Part shown: positions 25,915 to 38,046 of the stretch, piece by piece
Position numbering within the stretch: the first letter of the stretch is position 1
Layout: each line of letters starts with the position of its first letter
Assembly (NCBI GenBank): GCA_023512835.1
Contig: CM042086.1
Location: 19,971,029 to 20,035,028 of the forward strand
Direction: 5' to 3'
Origin: Taxillus chinensis
Taxonomy: Eukaryota > Streptophyta > Magnoliopsida > Santalales > Loranthaceae
Length of the DNA: 64,000 nt
Translations under genes and position numbers: made by a program
Notes under the pieces: model-generated
The model's input: the letters and a program-made list of their open reading frames with translations, nothing else
The model's database searches: none
What the model was told of the DNA's origin: nothing

Positions 25915-25916
<2 letters not shown>
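23188..25916. other. AT-rich intergenic with repeats
   Basis: No gene seen. A TA microsatellite lies at about 23994-24027. At 24735-24800 a weak B-box-like AAGTTCGAATC could mark a SINE. From about 25010 to 25640 the sequence has recurrent TTTATAAACAAG and TTCGTTTGT motifs in both orientations (for example near 25080, 25115 and 25170), suggesting an old AT-rich transposon. The last about 200 bases are the upstream region of the next gene. Confidence 0.45.

Positions 25917-25955
<39 letters not shown>
25917..25955. repeat. CT microsatellite in 5' leader
   Basis: About 18 CT units lie 50 bases upstream of the next start codon, in the probable 5' UTR. CT-rich leaders are common in plant genes. 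Confidence 0.9.
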
Positions 25956-25959
<4 letters not shown>

Positions 25960-26007
25960 AAATTATCGAATCGAATTGAGGGAAGGAAGTAGAAACCAAA
26001 CACCACC

Positions 26008-26661
26008 ATGAGTGCGCACACCAACAACATCTCCTCAGGCCTGGACAACCTTCTCCTCCAAACCCTAATGGGCAGGCTACAAGTCCGCCCCCCTCCCAGC
26101 CCCTTCCTCAACCAAACCCTAGAAGACCTCCTCTTCGATCAGGTCGCCTTCACCTCCGACGACGACTACGACTACGAAGACGACGATGACACCGCCAACT
26201 ACAATACCAACACCAACAGTAGTAGTAGCAGCCGGACCAAGCTCTCTCAAGAGGAGGCCAAGCTCGAAAAAGAGATCATCCGGACCATCATCACCGGGAA
26301 ATCCGAAACCCTGCAGCCCAATTCGGGCCAGGCCGTCACCATCGGCGAGCACCACATCTGCGTCGGGTTCCACGAGGATCCCGACTCGGACTACCGGGTC
26401 TGGGAGTGGCACGGCCATATCATGCTCTTCGATGATGAGGATGGTTACTCGCCTGAGTATATTTATGGGAATTATTTCGAGAGGCTGAAGGTGAAGTCTG
26501 GCCCTTCTGCTTCTGCTGCTGCTCCTGTGCAGAAGGCTGAGGAGAAAGAGGAGAAACCAAGTGGTTACATGGGGCTGAAGGAGTTGGTGGAAGGGATCGT
26601 CTCGGGTGGCGGCCGGATTCTTCATAGGAATGTCATTTCTGGTTCTCCCAGGTTCGCATGA
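26008..26661 (+). CDS. conserved plant protein of unknown function, 217 aa
   Basis: I do not know its function. The 217-residue frame starts in a good context (CACCACCATGAG). Residues 10-44 (GLDNLLLQTLMGRLQVRPP) and the core at about 84-160 look conserved: an LEKEIIRTIITGK helix, NSGQAVTIGEHHICVGFH, and VWEWHGHIMLFDDEDGYSPE followed by YIYGNYFERL. I recall such a core in otherwise uncharacterised land-plant proteins. Residues 50-62 are nearly all Asp/Glu/Tyr, and 64-76 are Asn/Thr/Ser-rich, so the middle is a disordered acidic linker. The C-terminal GLKELVEGI...GRILHRN.I.GSPRF also looks family-like. There is no signal peptide or membrane segment. A possible intron (donor after CTCCCAG near 26651, acceptor GGGGCAG ending 28031) would change the end only from SPRFA to SPRFE. 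Confidence 0.85.
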   Translation: MSAHTNNISSGLDNLLLQTLMGRLQVRPPPSPFLNQTLEDLLFDQVAFTSDDDYDYEDDDDTANYNTNTNSSSSSRTKLSQEEAKLEKEIIRTIITGKSETLQPNSGQAVTIGEHHICVGFHEDPDSDYRVWEWHGHIMLFDDEDGYSPEYIYGNYFERLKVKSGPSASAAAPVQKAEEKEEKPSGYMGLKELVEGIVSGGGRILHRNVISGSPRFA

Positions 26662-29600
26662 TGATCCCTTTTCATGATTTTGTGATTCCAGTGTTTCTTC
26701 AAGCTGTTGCAATCTCATTGGATTTAGAAGTCGTTCCTCGTTTTATGCATGTATTCCTGAGTTTTTGGGTGTTGTATATGGGTTTCCTATGAACTTTTCT
26801 GTCACTGTATGATGCAAATTAATATACCTGTTTTTTGTTATTTTTGTACTATTTTAGATGGTGATGGTAATGGTTGTGGAAATAAACAAATTGTGGCTTC
26901 CTTTTATGTGGATTTATGCTGTGTTTGCTTTTTTAATAATAGTGTATTGGAGATAATTTTGGAATCCCATATCATTTGTATGTGTACTTTCATCATATGA
27001 TAATCACAGCATGGTATTCTTCCTATGGTTTCGTGACTACAGTAGAAGTGTGCATAGATAATATACTTGTTTGGTGTTCTTGCAAATGTTAAAATTGGCT
27101 TTGATGGTTAGGTAGATGTAACATCCACTTTATAAGCCTCATGAACTTTCCACCAATCCAGACTGTTGAAAGCCTCCATTTACTGGTTATTGATACTGAA
27201 TCAATCTTAGCTTTTGGTTAAAGAGGGGAAAATATATATAATTTGGAATGGTTCAATGTAAGGAAAAAAGAAAAAATTTGGCAGAGTTGATAGTCAAAGA
27301 AAGACGAGTCATTTTAGTTGGCTATTCATCTATGGAAATTATATGGAAGATTCAGTTTGTGATGCTTGTTTGATCAAGGATGAATATTAAGTTACAGTTT
27401 GAAGATTGAATAAATTTGATGGTAATAAAATGAAATCTGACAGGAGGTTGGACTAGTTGTGTGATGTAGTTGTTTAATGTGATCACGAAGATCAAAGTAC
27501 AATTAAATGGTTTGACAATTTTGGCTAGTGGACATGTTAAATGGGATGGAATAAACCAAAATTTTCCTTATGAATTTGGAATTTATTAAGAGTGTACCCA
27601 TGCATAAGATGAAGGGTGAGATTATTGGAGAAGGTAATTGAGCCCCATTACAGGTTTTAGGTCTGACAAAACATATTGGAAAATCAGTTGAGTTTTACTC
27701 TAAGAATGTTTGGTGCGGAAGCGGTTCTTTAACTAATATTTGTTGTAATTGAGCTGCATTTGATTGCACTGAATAGGTTTTAACGACCCCATGTGTAATT
27801 TGGTCAGACATTAAGACCTCTAATGACAGCCCCTTTGAAGGGTCTGATTTTTATCCAACCAGTGATCCATGGTACTTGGGAAATTGAGATGGTATCGTAC
27901 TAGATGCTCAACAATCTTATATGGCATTTGTGCATGTGTATTATACTTTTTTTTTCTTCCTTCTGCGCTATAAATATGTAATATGAAAACAGTCACATAT
28001 ACTAATCAATTAAAAACTGAAACTGGGGCAGGTTCGAATGAAGGGTTTGGAGTCTGAGAAGGCAGGCAAAGAGGTCCTAGGAATGCTGCATTTCAAGCTT
28101 CCCTTGCTGTGCAGCAGATTGGAAAATTGATTTCGTTCACAAGGTGGTTGCTTTCACTTGCCATGACCCCTTGGAGTTCGTGCAATTTATCTGATTTGTA
28201 GCTCTTGGGCGGTGGTTCAAATAACAAAACGTATGTATACAGCAATCTTTTTTGTCCCTTCCGATCATGAAGGCTTCTGCCTTCATATACTTTATCAAAC
28301 AGTGTTTGAATGTCATTTGCTCCTATTATGCCACCTGGCCCATTTAAATTGAAAATGACCCAATTATAACGTTCTAAACATTCTTAAAAAAAGATTAGGC
28401 GCTATTTTAAAAAATATTAATCATTTTGAAAACATATTCTGCCAGTGAACTGGCAAGGGTGGCATTTCATTGAGTACAGAAAGAAGCTTTTGGAAGCGTA
28501 AAAAAATATTGGTAGTTTTTTTAAATTCACACTAGACGTTAGGTAATTTTAGCACGATTTTCACTTAAATAAGGAGGAAAGAAGAAAAGTAAAAGATACC
28601 TCGATCGACCAAGTAATTTTTTTTTTAGTGTTTGTGGGGTTTGAGATTGGATTTAGGAAAATCAGATTGAGGCAGTGGGTGAGTGTTGAATTATAGGCAC
28701 GATGCACAATTATACATGATTAGTAATGTAAACTTGTAGAAAAAGATGTGTCATCACATGTCCCAAAGAGGGTCAATTCTAATGGGAGTTGAATCATTGC
28801 CTTTAGACAACCTCGTTGAAGACACATTGGTGTGTGCTTAAAGCTACTATCAGACGTTGTTGGGCCAAAATGACTAAGCGCGGGATCGGTATGGGTGATT
28901 ATGTGTTTAGGCTTATTATAACTACCGAGGGTAATGTGTTGGTTCTTGATAAGCGATGTAATTGGCTTGTGATTCGTATGTGGATATTATATGTAGATAT
29001 GTGAGGCTAATTGCCTAGCATGATTAATGTGAGGACGTGAAGGGCACATATGCTTAGGCATGGTTTGTAAAGTTAGGTGCCTCACAAGTTTGTATATGAG
29101 TGTGAAGGCTAATAACCTAGCATTGTTACCTATGGTGGTGCATAAGGTTATATACATAGCACATATATATTTTTCCCATTGTTTAAGGATTTGGCCATGG
29201 AAAGTAGCCTTAGGTGATGACTTTTGTGAATGCCAAAAATAATTGTTAAATTTAATAAATAACTTTTAATCATCGCCCAAAGTGACCTTAAGCGATAGTC
29301 AAAAGTTGATTTTTTTGTTTATTTTTTTATGAAGTCATCTTAATCAATAATTTTATTTCTTTAATTTAAATTTTCATCATTTTGCATAATATTATTCATA
29401 CTTTAGGTCCAAACTTAATAACTTCTCAATAGGTCACTTATCTTTATTGTAGTTCGTATAAATACATTCAATTATAGAGTCTTAATTGTTTTGATACTTT
29501 TATAGTTTTTAGCTCATTGTAATACAAAAGAATAGATTAATACTTACAATTTATGTTATGCTTAAACTAACACACATGCATATTATATAAATATAGTCCT

Positions 29601-31351
29601 ACCTTTGTAAAAGTTTATAATTGATGTCAATACAATAGTGAATGGTTGGTGTCACATTCCTAGATTTTAAAATACCAAAATTGGATAAGTGAGATCATGT
29701 GCCTGCACTTAAAGGGTTAAGTGATTGATAACTAGTACTTGTAAGATTACACCCTAAGTGTTATATCAAATCAGCCTTATAAAATCATACATTAGGGGTA
29801 ATCCAACAAATTATATCAACTAATACAAATGTAACTACAAGATCCAATCATCATAAAACCAATACAACTCCTACAGTCTCATGTTTGAAAAACAAATAGC
29901 AAATACACATTAAAGTGAATTAATACAATGAAAGGGTTTCACCATACATCAAATAAAGAGATAACTAGTCTCTCAAGCACTAAGGTATCTATTAATTATT
30001 CTCACTAACCTAAGTCCAACTAGATCATTCTTGAATATCATGTATCAAAACCATTAATGACAATTTATGATTGTTAGAAGATTCATATGTTTCTAGGCCC
30101 ACCGATAATGAGGTTGTGGGTTTAAAACCATGTATCTACATAAATGGAAAATTTATGGATAGTAAGGGGTGAGGAGAATTTGGGGGTTATTATTGTAAAA
30201 TTATTTAAAAATAAGAAAAAAATCATTACATGAGATGTGGATGTGTCCCAAACATGGATATATAAATGATAATTTAAATTTTAATAAATTTGCTACTCTT
30301 GCCATGGGATGTTTGTTAGAGTACTAGTATCAGATTTCTTATAAGAGTTTTTTTTATTTAGAAAAAAAATTTAAAAATCATAAAATCATTCCCACAGTAG
30401 AAGTCATATATTTAACTTTTTTATATGATTTATATAGTATTTTTTAATATATAAAGAAACACTGTTTAATTCTTATAATTATTAAATTATATATAAAAAT
30501 TTCTTTCACATCTTATATTTATATTTTTATAATTTTTACTTTAATTTTATATTAAATTATAAAAAAATTTATTATTAAAAAATATTATAAAATAATATTT
30601 TAATAATATAAAAACTTATTTATAAAATTTATTATAGTATATATTTATATAAAAAAAAATAAACCTATGGGACAGCGAGACTCAGGCCTCCTTTCACCCA
30701 CTTCATCCCCATACTCTTTATTTATTTATTTATGGCAATCCTTTTATCCGCCCGAAACCGAAAAGATGGGTATTTCCCTTAAAATATCATGCCTCTAATT
30801 TGAGCTCAATGGCCTCAATGATGGTGAGGGTTGCCTTCGGGCCAGTTCAATTATACCAGTGCAAGTTAAGTGGACTTTGCATTTTTATTCTTACCCTTTA
30901 TTCACCTTATGGAATTTAATATATCTCTAGCAGAAGCTCCACCGATCCCATATATATATATATTGGTAAAGTCTGTATACAATCTCTTTTGCGCAGGAAT
31001 AGATAGATTTGACGTGATAGTATTTCATTAGCCTTTTAGTCATTGCTTTTTTTAGCAGCCCAATGAACCCATCCAGAAAGTTGTCTACATCCTCAATCCG
31101 AGGGCACGAACCAATTAGCAAGAAGCTGTAAGCTGATTTGTACTGTATTCTCGTTTGGTTCGAATAACAAAAGACTTTATATCACATTCATATTTTGTTT
31201 CTCTTTTGATCATGAACATATATAGCAGTTATATATCTGCGTTGGAATCTTGCTTCGTCCCAAAGTGTTTGAATACTATTCTCCGAAAGATCTTCCCACA
31301 ATGGCATCTTATTAACTCAATAGTTTTTGGCGGTGTAAGAAAATTTCAATT

Positions 31352-31391
<40 letters not shown>

Positions 31392-31965
31392 TAATAATAA
31401 TAACAATAAATGAAGAGCTCAATGGAATTGGGTAATTTTTAGCACAATTTCTGACTAAGATAAAGGGAATTTTAAAGAGGAAAAAGAGAAGGATAAGAGC
31501 ATCTTCATCTCAATTTTGAAAATAAATAGTATATATATCCCATAAAATTTATTTATTTTCAAAAAATATTAATATTTCATTCTTCATTTTTATCTATGTT
31601 TATTCCTTAATTTATTTTTTATTATTTTCTTTCTCTCTCTCATTTATTACAATCAATTAAAAATTTATAAGTGTAATAATATATATTAAAAAATTATTAA
31701 AAAAAATATTTAAGGATAAATAATAAATTCTCAAATTAATTTTTTATTATCATATCCCTATTTTAAAGAATTTAATGTAAATAACTTTTTTGATAAATGT
31801 ATATATTTTTATCAAAATTATTGAAAAAGTTAAATTTTGAATGCCACTAATTAGCAATTCAATATTATAAGGGTCCATGCAACATCCCCAAATTCCCTAC
31901 CATATCTGTCGGTTTCAACTTCAAGCTTTTCACATACCCCCTCTCTTCTCTGTTCCAATACAGCA
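26662..31965. other. long gene-free interval
   Basis: No gene supported. About 28030-28230 may be a spliced 3' UTR exon of the preceding gene. The region 28800-29250 has short direct repeats around TTAGGCTTA and GAGGCTAATTGCCTAGCA / AAGGCTAATAACCTAGCA, perhaps part of an LTR element. An AAT microsatellite occupies about 31358-31408. At about 31497, TAAGAGCATCTTCATCTC resembles the left end of the GC-core Harbinger-like elements, but no right end was found. The stretch 30330-30660 is very AT-rich. Confidence 0.45.
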
Positions 31966-32361
31966 ATGAAGCCACCTAAGGTGGATAAGAAGCCTCCGGC
32001 GCCAGGTGTGAGCTCAGGAGGAGAAACCCGGAAGAAGAAGGCGAAGAAGGGATGTGAGACCTACAAGATATACATATTCAAGGTCCTAAAGCAAGTCCAC
32101 CCAGACATTGGCATATCGAGCAAGGCAATGGGGATTATGAATAGCTTCATTATTGACATCTTTGAGAAGCTTGCTCAGGAGTCCTCGCGCCTAGTTCGCT
32201 ACAACAAGAAGCCTACCATCACGTCTAGGGAGATTCAAACTGCCGTCAGGCTTGTCCTCCCTGGAGAGTTGGCCAAGCATGCTGTCTCTGAGGGCACCAA
32301 GGCTGTCACTGAGTGCTGGCTGTTTCAATTGGATGATGAAAATTATTGTGGTTTCGATTGA
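31966..32361 (+). CDS. divergent histone H2B variant, abnormal C-terminus
   Basis: A 131-residue, intronless H2B. The histone fold is almost canonical: from [20 protein letters not shown] at about residue 31 to [20 protein letters not shown] at about 95-114. The N-terminal tail is short (about 30 residues; plant H2Bs often have 50-60) but still rich in Lys and Pro. The C-terminus is unusual. Canonical plant H2B ends AVTKFTSS or AVTKYTSS; here it reads [19 protein letters not shown]. The lysine that is monoubiquitinated (human K120, about K143-K145 in Arabidopsis) is replaced by Glu116, and a 15-residue acidic/aromatic tail follows. Neither other frame restores the usual ending, so a simple frameshift does not explain it. 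It could be a specialised variant or a decaying copy; the fold region shows no damage. Confidence 0.9.
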   Translation: MKPPKVDKKPPAPGVSSGGETRKKKAKKGCETYKIYIFKVLKQVHPDIGISSKAMGIMNSFIIDIFEKLAQESSRLVRYNKKPTITSREIQTAVRLVLPGELAKHAVSEGTKAVTECWLFQLDDENYCGFD

Positions 32362-33232
32362 ATATTGTCATTCTTCAATATGATTAAAGATATATGTGTA
32401 CATTTTTTGAACGTGTGAGGCGTGAAACAAGATTATAATGAATGAACCATTACATGTTGTCCCTGCTCTCCATCTTCAATCTCTGCACCCACCACCTATA
32501 TCAATTGAAACCCCTTGATGTTGCACAGATGGACTGTCAAATTTTCCAGATAATCAATGGAATTAATAATTAATATAATCCCTGATTTGTTTACAACAAA
32601 ATGGCTCGTATATCATGATTGTTTAAGACACGAGAGCTTAAGTTGGAGGATTAATTCATGAACCACAATTAATTCATGACATTTATCCATATCAGATAGA
32701 CACTTTTAGCAACTTTTTTAAAAAAATAAAAAAATCTTCTTGGAAAGAGTCATTATGAACCAACCATAATAATCCGAGCAACACTCTTTAAAACGTGCTT
32801 GGGAGATTGGAAAACGAGAGTTTATTTGCCCTCCAAATCTTGGAAGTTAAATCGGAAGCTTTCGAACGACGACAGCAAAGCAATTTGATGTCTGCTGAGT
32901 GCTGACCTGGAATAAAAAGTGCGCATGAATTGTGCACAACAATATCTAGAAGTTTTAAATCTTGTCTGAAACTAATGGCCAATTAATTTATGAGAGACCC
33001 ATTAAGGAAAATTTTCATTCTACCCCGAATAAACCCCTTCAATAGGGGTGATAGGGATCGTACGGAGCCATCATGTTCGATAGGGGAAGTTGTAGAGGAT
33101 AATAGTTTGGTGAACATATGGCCAATTGATGAGGCGAGCAAATGGACATCAATTTGAGAGTGTCTGAGATCATCTATCATGAAGGTGATAATTCATTTTG
33201 AATGTGTTTTGTTTGTTCATAAAACATAAATG

Positions 33233-33274
<42 letters not shown>

Positions 33275-33630
33275 CAAATGATTGATGTTTGCATATTTTG
33301 TTAAGTTAACACTGCTTTTGTAATTTAAATTTTGGATCGAATGAGTTAATTAGGTTAAAAGCCGAATGCTAATATATTGGCATTTGAATCATAAATTTTT
33401 TTTATAGGTCATAAATAAAAACACATTTATTTTTAAAAATCTTAATTTAACGTCGCCGGGGATTACCTGAGCTGATTTTTTAATCGCTCTATCACACGGT
33501 CAACCGTTCCGTTGTCTTACCATACAAACAGTACGCCCTCTCTCACACGGGAACCCTATTGCTCGACAATTGAGACCCTCCTTGTAAACCCAAATTTTGG
33601 TGTGCTTGTAAGAAGCAGACAGCGTTGATC
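32362..33630. other. intergenic, H2B 3' region to cystatin leader
   Basis: No gene seen. A TA microsatellite (about 17 units) lies at 33237-33271. The last about 100 bases are the probable cystatin 5' leader. Confidence 0.5.
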
Positions 33631-34292
33631 ATGAAGCTGAACAACATTGTTTCTTCTGTCAATTTCCTCGCTGTTCTGGTTTTGATTTCCATGCGTCTGA
33701 GCCTAGGACTCGCCGGGAATGGAGGCTTCATCGGGTCCAAGAAGACGAAGACGCCCGCCCTAGGAGGGGTTCACAATTGCAAGGGAATGCAAAACAGCGT
33801 AGAGATCGTGAGCCTCGCTCGATTCGCCGTCCAAGAGCACAACAAGAAAGAGGTTCGCTCGAATTGTTGTTGTTAGGTTTCACGATTTTAGGGTTGTCTC
33901 TATTTATTTGATTGATTGTATGTATTGGGCCCGCTGTGTGGTAATTGTTTGTTTATGTTTGTAATAATCGTTGGTTGTACTTACGTAATTCTGATTTTTG
34001 TTTTTTTCACTGTCTGTTTGTGTGTGTGTGTATTTAACGGTGTACACAGAATGCCCTTCTTGAGTTTGGGAGGGTACTGAAGGCCAAGGAACAGGTGGTC
34101 GCTGGTAAAATATACTATCTTACGTTAGAGGTCATTGATGCTGGTAAGAAGATGGTGTATGAAGCCAAGGTTTGGGTGAAGCCATGGATGAAGTTCAAGG
34201 AGTTACAGGAATTTAAGTACTCCCCTAATGGCCTTCTGATCTCCTCTCCAGGCCATGGTGGGAAACAAGGTAACACAATGTCCCATCCCTGA
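33631..34292 (+). CDS. secreted phytocystatin (cysteine protease inhibitor), two exons
   Basis: A cystatin predicted to inhibit papain-like (C1A) cysteine proteases in the secretory pathway or apoplast. Exons 33631-33852 and 34050-34292 join in phase 0 to 154 residues. Residues 1-28 form a hydrophobic signal peptide ([18 protein letters not shown]). All inhibitory landmarks are present: Gly-Gly near the mature N-terminus (45-46), the plant-specific [10 protein letters not shown] helix (62-71), the first loop QVVAG (89-93) and the second-loop Pro-Trp (119-120, VKPWM). The single intron falls just after the LARFAV helix, where plant cystatin genes usually carry one. The reading frame ends [10 protein letters not shown]; a donor-like AAG/GTAACA at 34269-34274 leaves open a longer spliced form, but I found no C-terminal cystatin-like extension downstream. 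Confidence 0.9.
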
Positions 34293-36243
34293 GGCCGCGC
34301 TTTTCCCTAACAATATGTTATGAATACGACCACTTTCCATAGTGGGATGAACCATCTTGTTTGGTGGGTTGATTATCCATAAATAAATGTTGATCTCACA
34401 TCCAAATATGACGCAAGATAATTGTTAATTTTTGGCTTTCTTTTATCACCACATACCCTTTTTTTTATTTAGCAGAGTGTGGTATGTGGAAAGCTTTGTT
34501 AGGAGTGGAGTCACAGTTTGTGTGCTTTGCTGTGTACAAATTCTAACCTATATGGAGGAAATGTGTCAGCATTTAGAATGTATAGATTAAATAAGAAGTG
34601 ATTTTCTGAGAAGGCATTCCGAAATAGAAAATATAAACCAAATTTATTATATATATGAGAAAATTGGATGGAGAAGAACTTAAGGTTTCTTGACAAATAT
34701 ATCTATAAGGAAACATATATTTTTTAAACTCCACATATATATTAGTACTTAAAACGTGTTTATGCCTTTATGGTGATACGAGAAAGAAAAGTATGTTTTT
34801 TTCCCTAAATAGATCCAGCACTTGAAACAAATTCCACCAAGCACTCGATTGCATATTTTTATTTTTATGTTTATCTCAGATTGTTTCCTGGATTTTCAGC
34901 CCTGCTATACAAAATTCTTTCCATTTGGACTGTTTGGGAAAATATTGCTCTGTTTGGTGCACTCCTAATATTTTTTGAAAATATGACTATTTTTGAGAAT
35001 TGTAGGTTCAGGTGAATTTCAACTATTCATAAATAATTTTAAATTCATTTGGCTCATTGTTTTTAAAAAATATTACCATTTTACCAAATACCCCATATAA
35101 TTGCATCCCTCATTTTGGAATATCTGTTTGTTGTACTTGTTTTTATTAAAAGGGTAAGGAGAATGTATGGGGCCGTAAGTAGGGATGGCAACAGGTTGTC
35201 TCGGGTACCGATACTGTACAACCCGAATCTGACCTGAAAATGTAGACTGTTCCGAACTTAGCACAATCCAGTGGTTTGGGCAGTTCGGGACGGGTTGGGG
35301 CAGGGCGGGGAAAGATGTTTTACCTTGCATTTAAAAAAAATACCAGGTCGGATCAAGGAGAAGTTCATGAACTTGATCCCATTCCAAATCCATCATCAGA
35401 ACTTGAAGGAAAAAGAAATCTGAAATTTTGATGATCAACTAAATTACTGATGTTGTATCCTCTTCCACTGCTGCCGCTGCAGTTCATCCAATCTCTTCCG
35501 CTGTCAATCCCTCTATCCACAAATGCATTCAACAATGACCCTTAATTTCTTCCCATGACTATGCACTCCTCGTCCAAATCCAATATGGAACTCAACAACC
35601 TCAAATCCAACACTGCCCTCTCCTCTTCTGCGTTCCGCCTACCTCTTTCGAGTATGAAAAAGCCTTCTTTTTCTTTGGGACAGTATCCCTGCTATGGGAC
35701 ATTGAAATTGGGACAAAGGAAGCTAGTGATGGCTGTGATCTGTGGCGACAATGGCTGGGATCTCTGGGAATGATGGCGATGGCTGGGATGCGGTGATGAT
35801 GGCAGATGAAATGTTTGGGTTTTTGTCTTGATGGAGATGTTGAAGGAGAGGCACTGATAGCTGCTGGCTTCTGTGTTTGATGGAGAGGGAATGGGTGCAA
35901 CTGAATGAAGGTGGTGTTGGGCTGGCGTGTAATGTTGATTTTTTTTAAAAAGACAGGTGGAATTCATTCCCATGAATGGAATCACCTATACCTGCTATGT
36001 GGGATGGATGAAAGTGGCCCATTTCATGAGAATGTGATTCCCATGGAAATCAAACACTTGTATTGATTTGATTTGGTTTTACCAAACACGGAAATGAGAA
36101 TGGTGGGAATACTTCATTCCATTAAATTTTATTCCTTCATATTAAACAAGCCAGTACGGTGAAAAAGAGGTGAAGGTTTGGGTGTCCTATGGATATGGGA
36201 TTTGTGATATTAAGCGAGCCATATGCATAATTTTTTCATCTTG
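34293..36243. other. gene-free interval with decayed repeats
   Basis: No gene supported. Part of 35160-36150 resembles a DNA transposon: GC-richer blocks at 35180-35320 and 35460-35900 and an AT-rich end with CATTCCATT/GGAATGAG-like inverted motifs near 35955-36130. The ends are not resolved. Confidence 0.4.
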
Positions 36244-36712
36244 AGGAAAGATGTGTACTTTTGACAACCTGTTCAGAATATTGTTTGTGTTTCAAATTGA
36301 CATGTACAATGTGAAAATAGGTGAAGGTTTGGGTATCATGGATATGATGGGGGCTGAGGCACATGTTTTTATATTGGTTCAATAATTTAAGTTTTCTTTT
36401 TGTTTTTAAATTCTGTTTTGTTATTTGGCTATGTTTGCCATTATGTTGACTTACTATGAATGTTTTGTTATTTGGATATCACATTCTGAGTAAAAGATGT
36501 GTGCTTTTGATGACCTGTTGAGAATATTGCTTGTGTTTCAAATTGACATTTACAATGTGAAAATAGGTGAAGGTTTGGGTATCATTGATATGATGGGGCT
36601 GAGGCACGTGTTTTTATTTTGGTTCTATAATTCAAATTTTCCTTTCGTTTTAAAATTCTGTTTTGTTATTCGGATGTTTGCCATTATGTTGACTTACTAT
36701 GAATGTTTACGT
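36244..36712. repeat. two-copy tandem duplication, about 246-base period
   Basis: A unit beginning AAAGATGTGTACTTTTGA at about 36247 is repeated as AAAGATGTGTGCTTTTGA at about 36494. Shared blocks include TTGTGTTTCAAATTGACAT, GAAAATAGGTGAAGGTTTGG and TTGACTTACTATGAATGTTT. A partial third copy of the GTGAAGGTTTGGGT segment lies upstream at about 36172. The copies differ by scattered substitutions and small indels, so the duplication is not recent. Confidence 0.8.
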
Positions 36713-38046
36713 ACTTTCTTTTTCTGTTTAAACAACAACGATGGATTTGATGTTGTGTGTCTTGATGCCGGAAGTGTTGGGTTATTAGTAGGCTACCATA
36801 AGGCCTAGCCTAACCCGAAGCCCACTTATCACATCGTGACAAAGAGCACACTCTTTCTTTCCCTCCTAGGCTTCCATTAGGCTATCAGCTATTTTTGCAG
36901 AGTGCATGTGCCAATGGATATGAGTCTAATTGGTATAGTTGTATTTACTAATGCTATATTAAATATAGACTCACTACCAAGTAGTTGTACGATGTTGTCT
37001 TTTAAAACATAGCTTTAGGTTTCCATTATGCCTCTAGCCATTGTAGAAGCTCTAACTCTTGCGTGCTATTGTCTCTGAGTTGGAAAAATCTTGGAAAGGG
37101 CTGTTTTTTTTTTTCATTAGTTCATCCCAAAAGCAGAGATTTCTGACATTCCTAGATAATCCATTGCATCTCTGGTACAGTATCAATGCTATATCATCAC
37201 GGAACAATGAATATTCCCAATGGTTGTCTATGCAAATGCAGGGCAGTGAAGGTTCTTTAGAACTGGTTCTGCTTTCAAAGGTGATGGAAGCGAACGCTGG
37301 TGGAGGAAAGCATGAATGAGATGGAGCAACATCACTCACTTTATAATATGGTTTAATTCCCTATTATGTAAAAAGAAAAATTATGGATTGGTACTTTGTG
37401 ATACATGAGGCCATGTGGGACAATGATGCTGCTGTTTATATGTTAGTCTGAAGCGTCGTGTAAATAAAATAAGTGAGAAAAAGGTGGAGAGACCTACCTT
37501 TGGCAATTAGCTTGTGTAGACACTGGTTAAGTAATATAAACATAGATTTGGCTATCTTAAACTGTGAGTTAATTGCATTTTTTATTGGGTTGTTTTGTTG
37601 GCTTGTTGCCCAGTTAAACACATCGGCTTGCGATTTTTGTTTCCTCCTGTTTGCTCTTTTTCGCGAGGAAATCTTGCACGAGCTTTGATGATTGTCCCCT
37701 TCGTTTAAGGGGCTTGTAAACTATTTGTTGTTTTCTTGAATTAGCTTGATTTACTTTGGCCATACTTCACCTTTGTCAAAGAACATTGGCCTTCTAATTT
37801 TCTTGTTAGGTGCATGTAATATAATCCCTCGCTTAGATTAGATGGCTTGTTACTACAAAAATTTATTTTATTTTCCGAAACATTAAATTAGTAGCATAGA
37901 ATATTTTGTATAAACGGCAAGTTAATAGTAACATTTGGTAAAAGGGTCATACTGATATTTTCCGGAAAGGTTATACCTGTAAACCAAATTTGTTTTTTCT
38001 AAAAAAAATAATAAATTTCAGTTGACAATACAATCTGTCATGTATT
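36713..38046. other. intergenic
   Basis: No gene supported. Short open frames at 37059-37319 and 37473-37688 have no recognisable domain and no splice-linked neighbours. Confidence 0.45.

Noticed and set aside
26119..26718. 199-codon minus-strand frame
   Set aside because: Antisense shadow of the 26008 gene; Val-rich repeats mirror the Asp-rich linker.
36497..36808. 103-codon frame between cystatin and P450 genes
   Set aside because: It spans one copy of the tandem duplication; the first copy has the same sequence with the frame broken, and no domain is visible.
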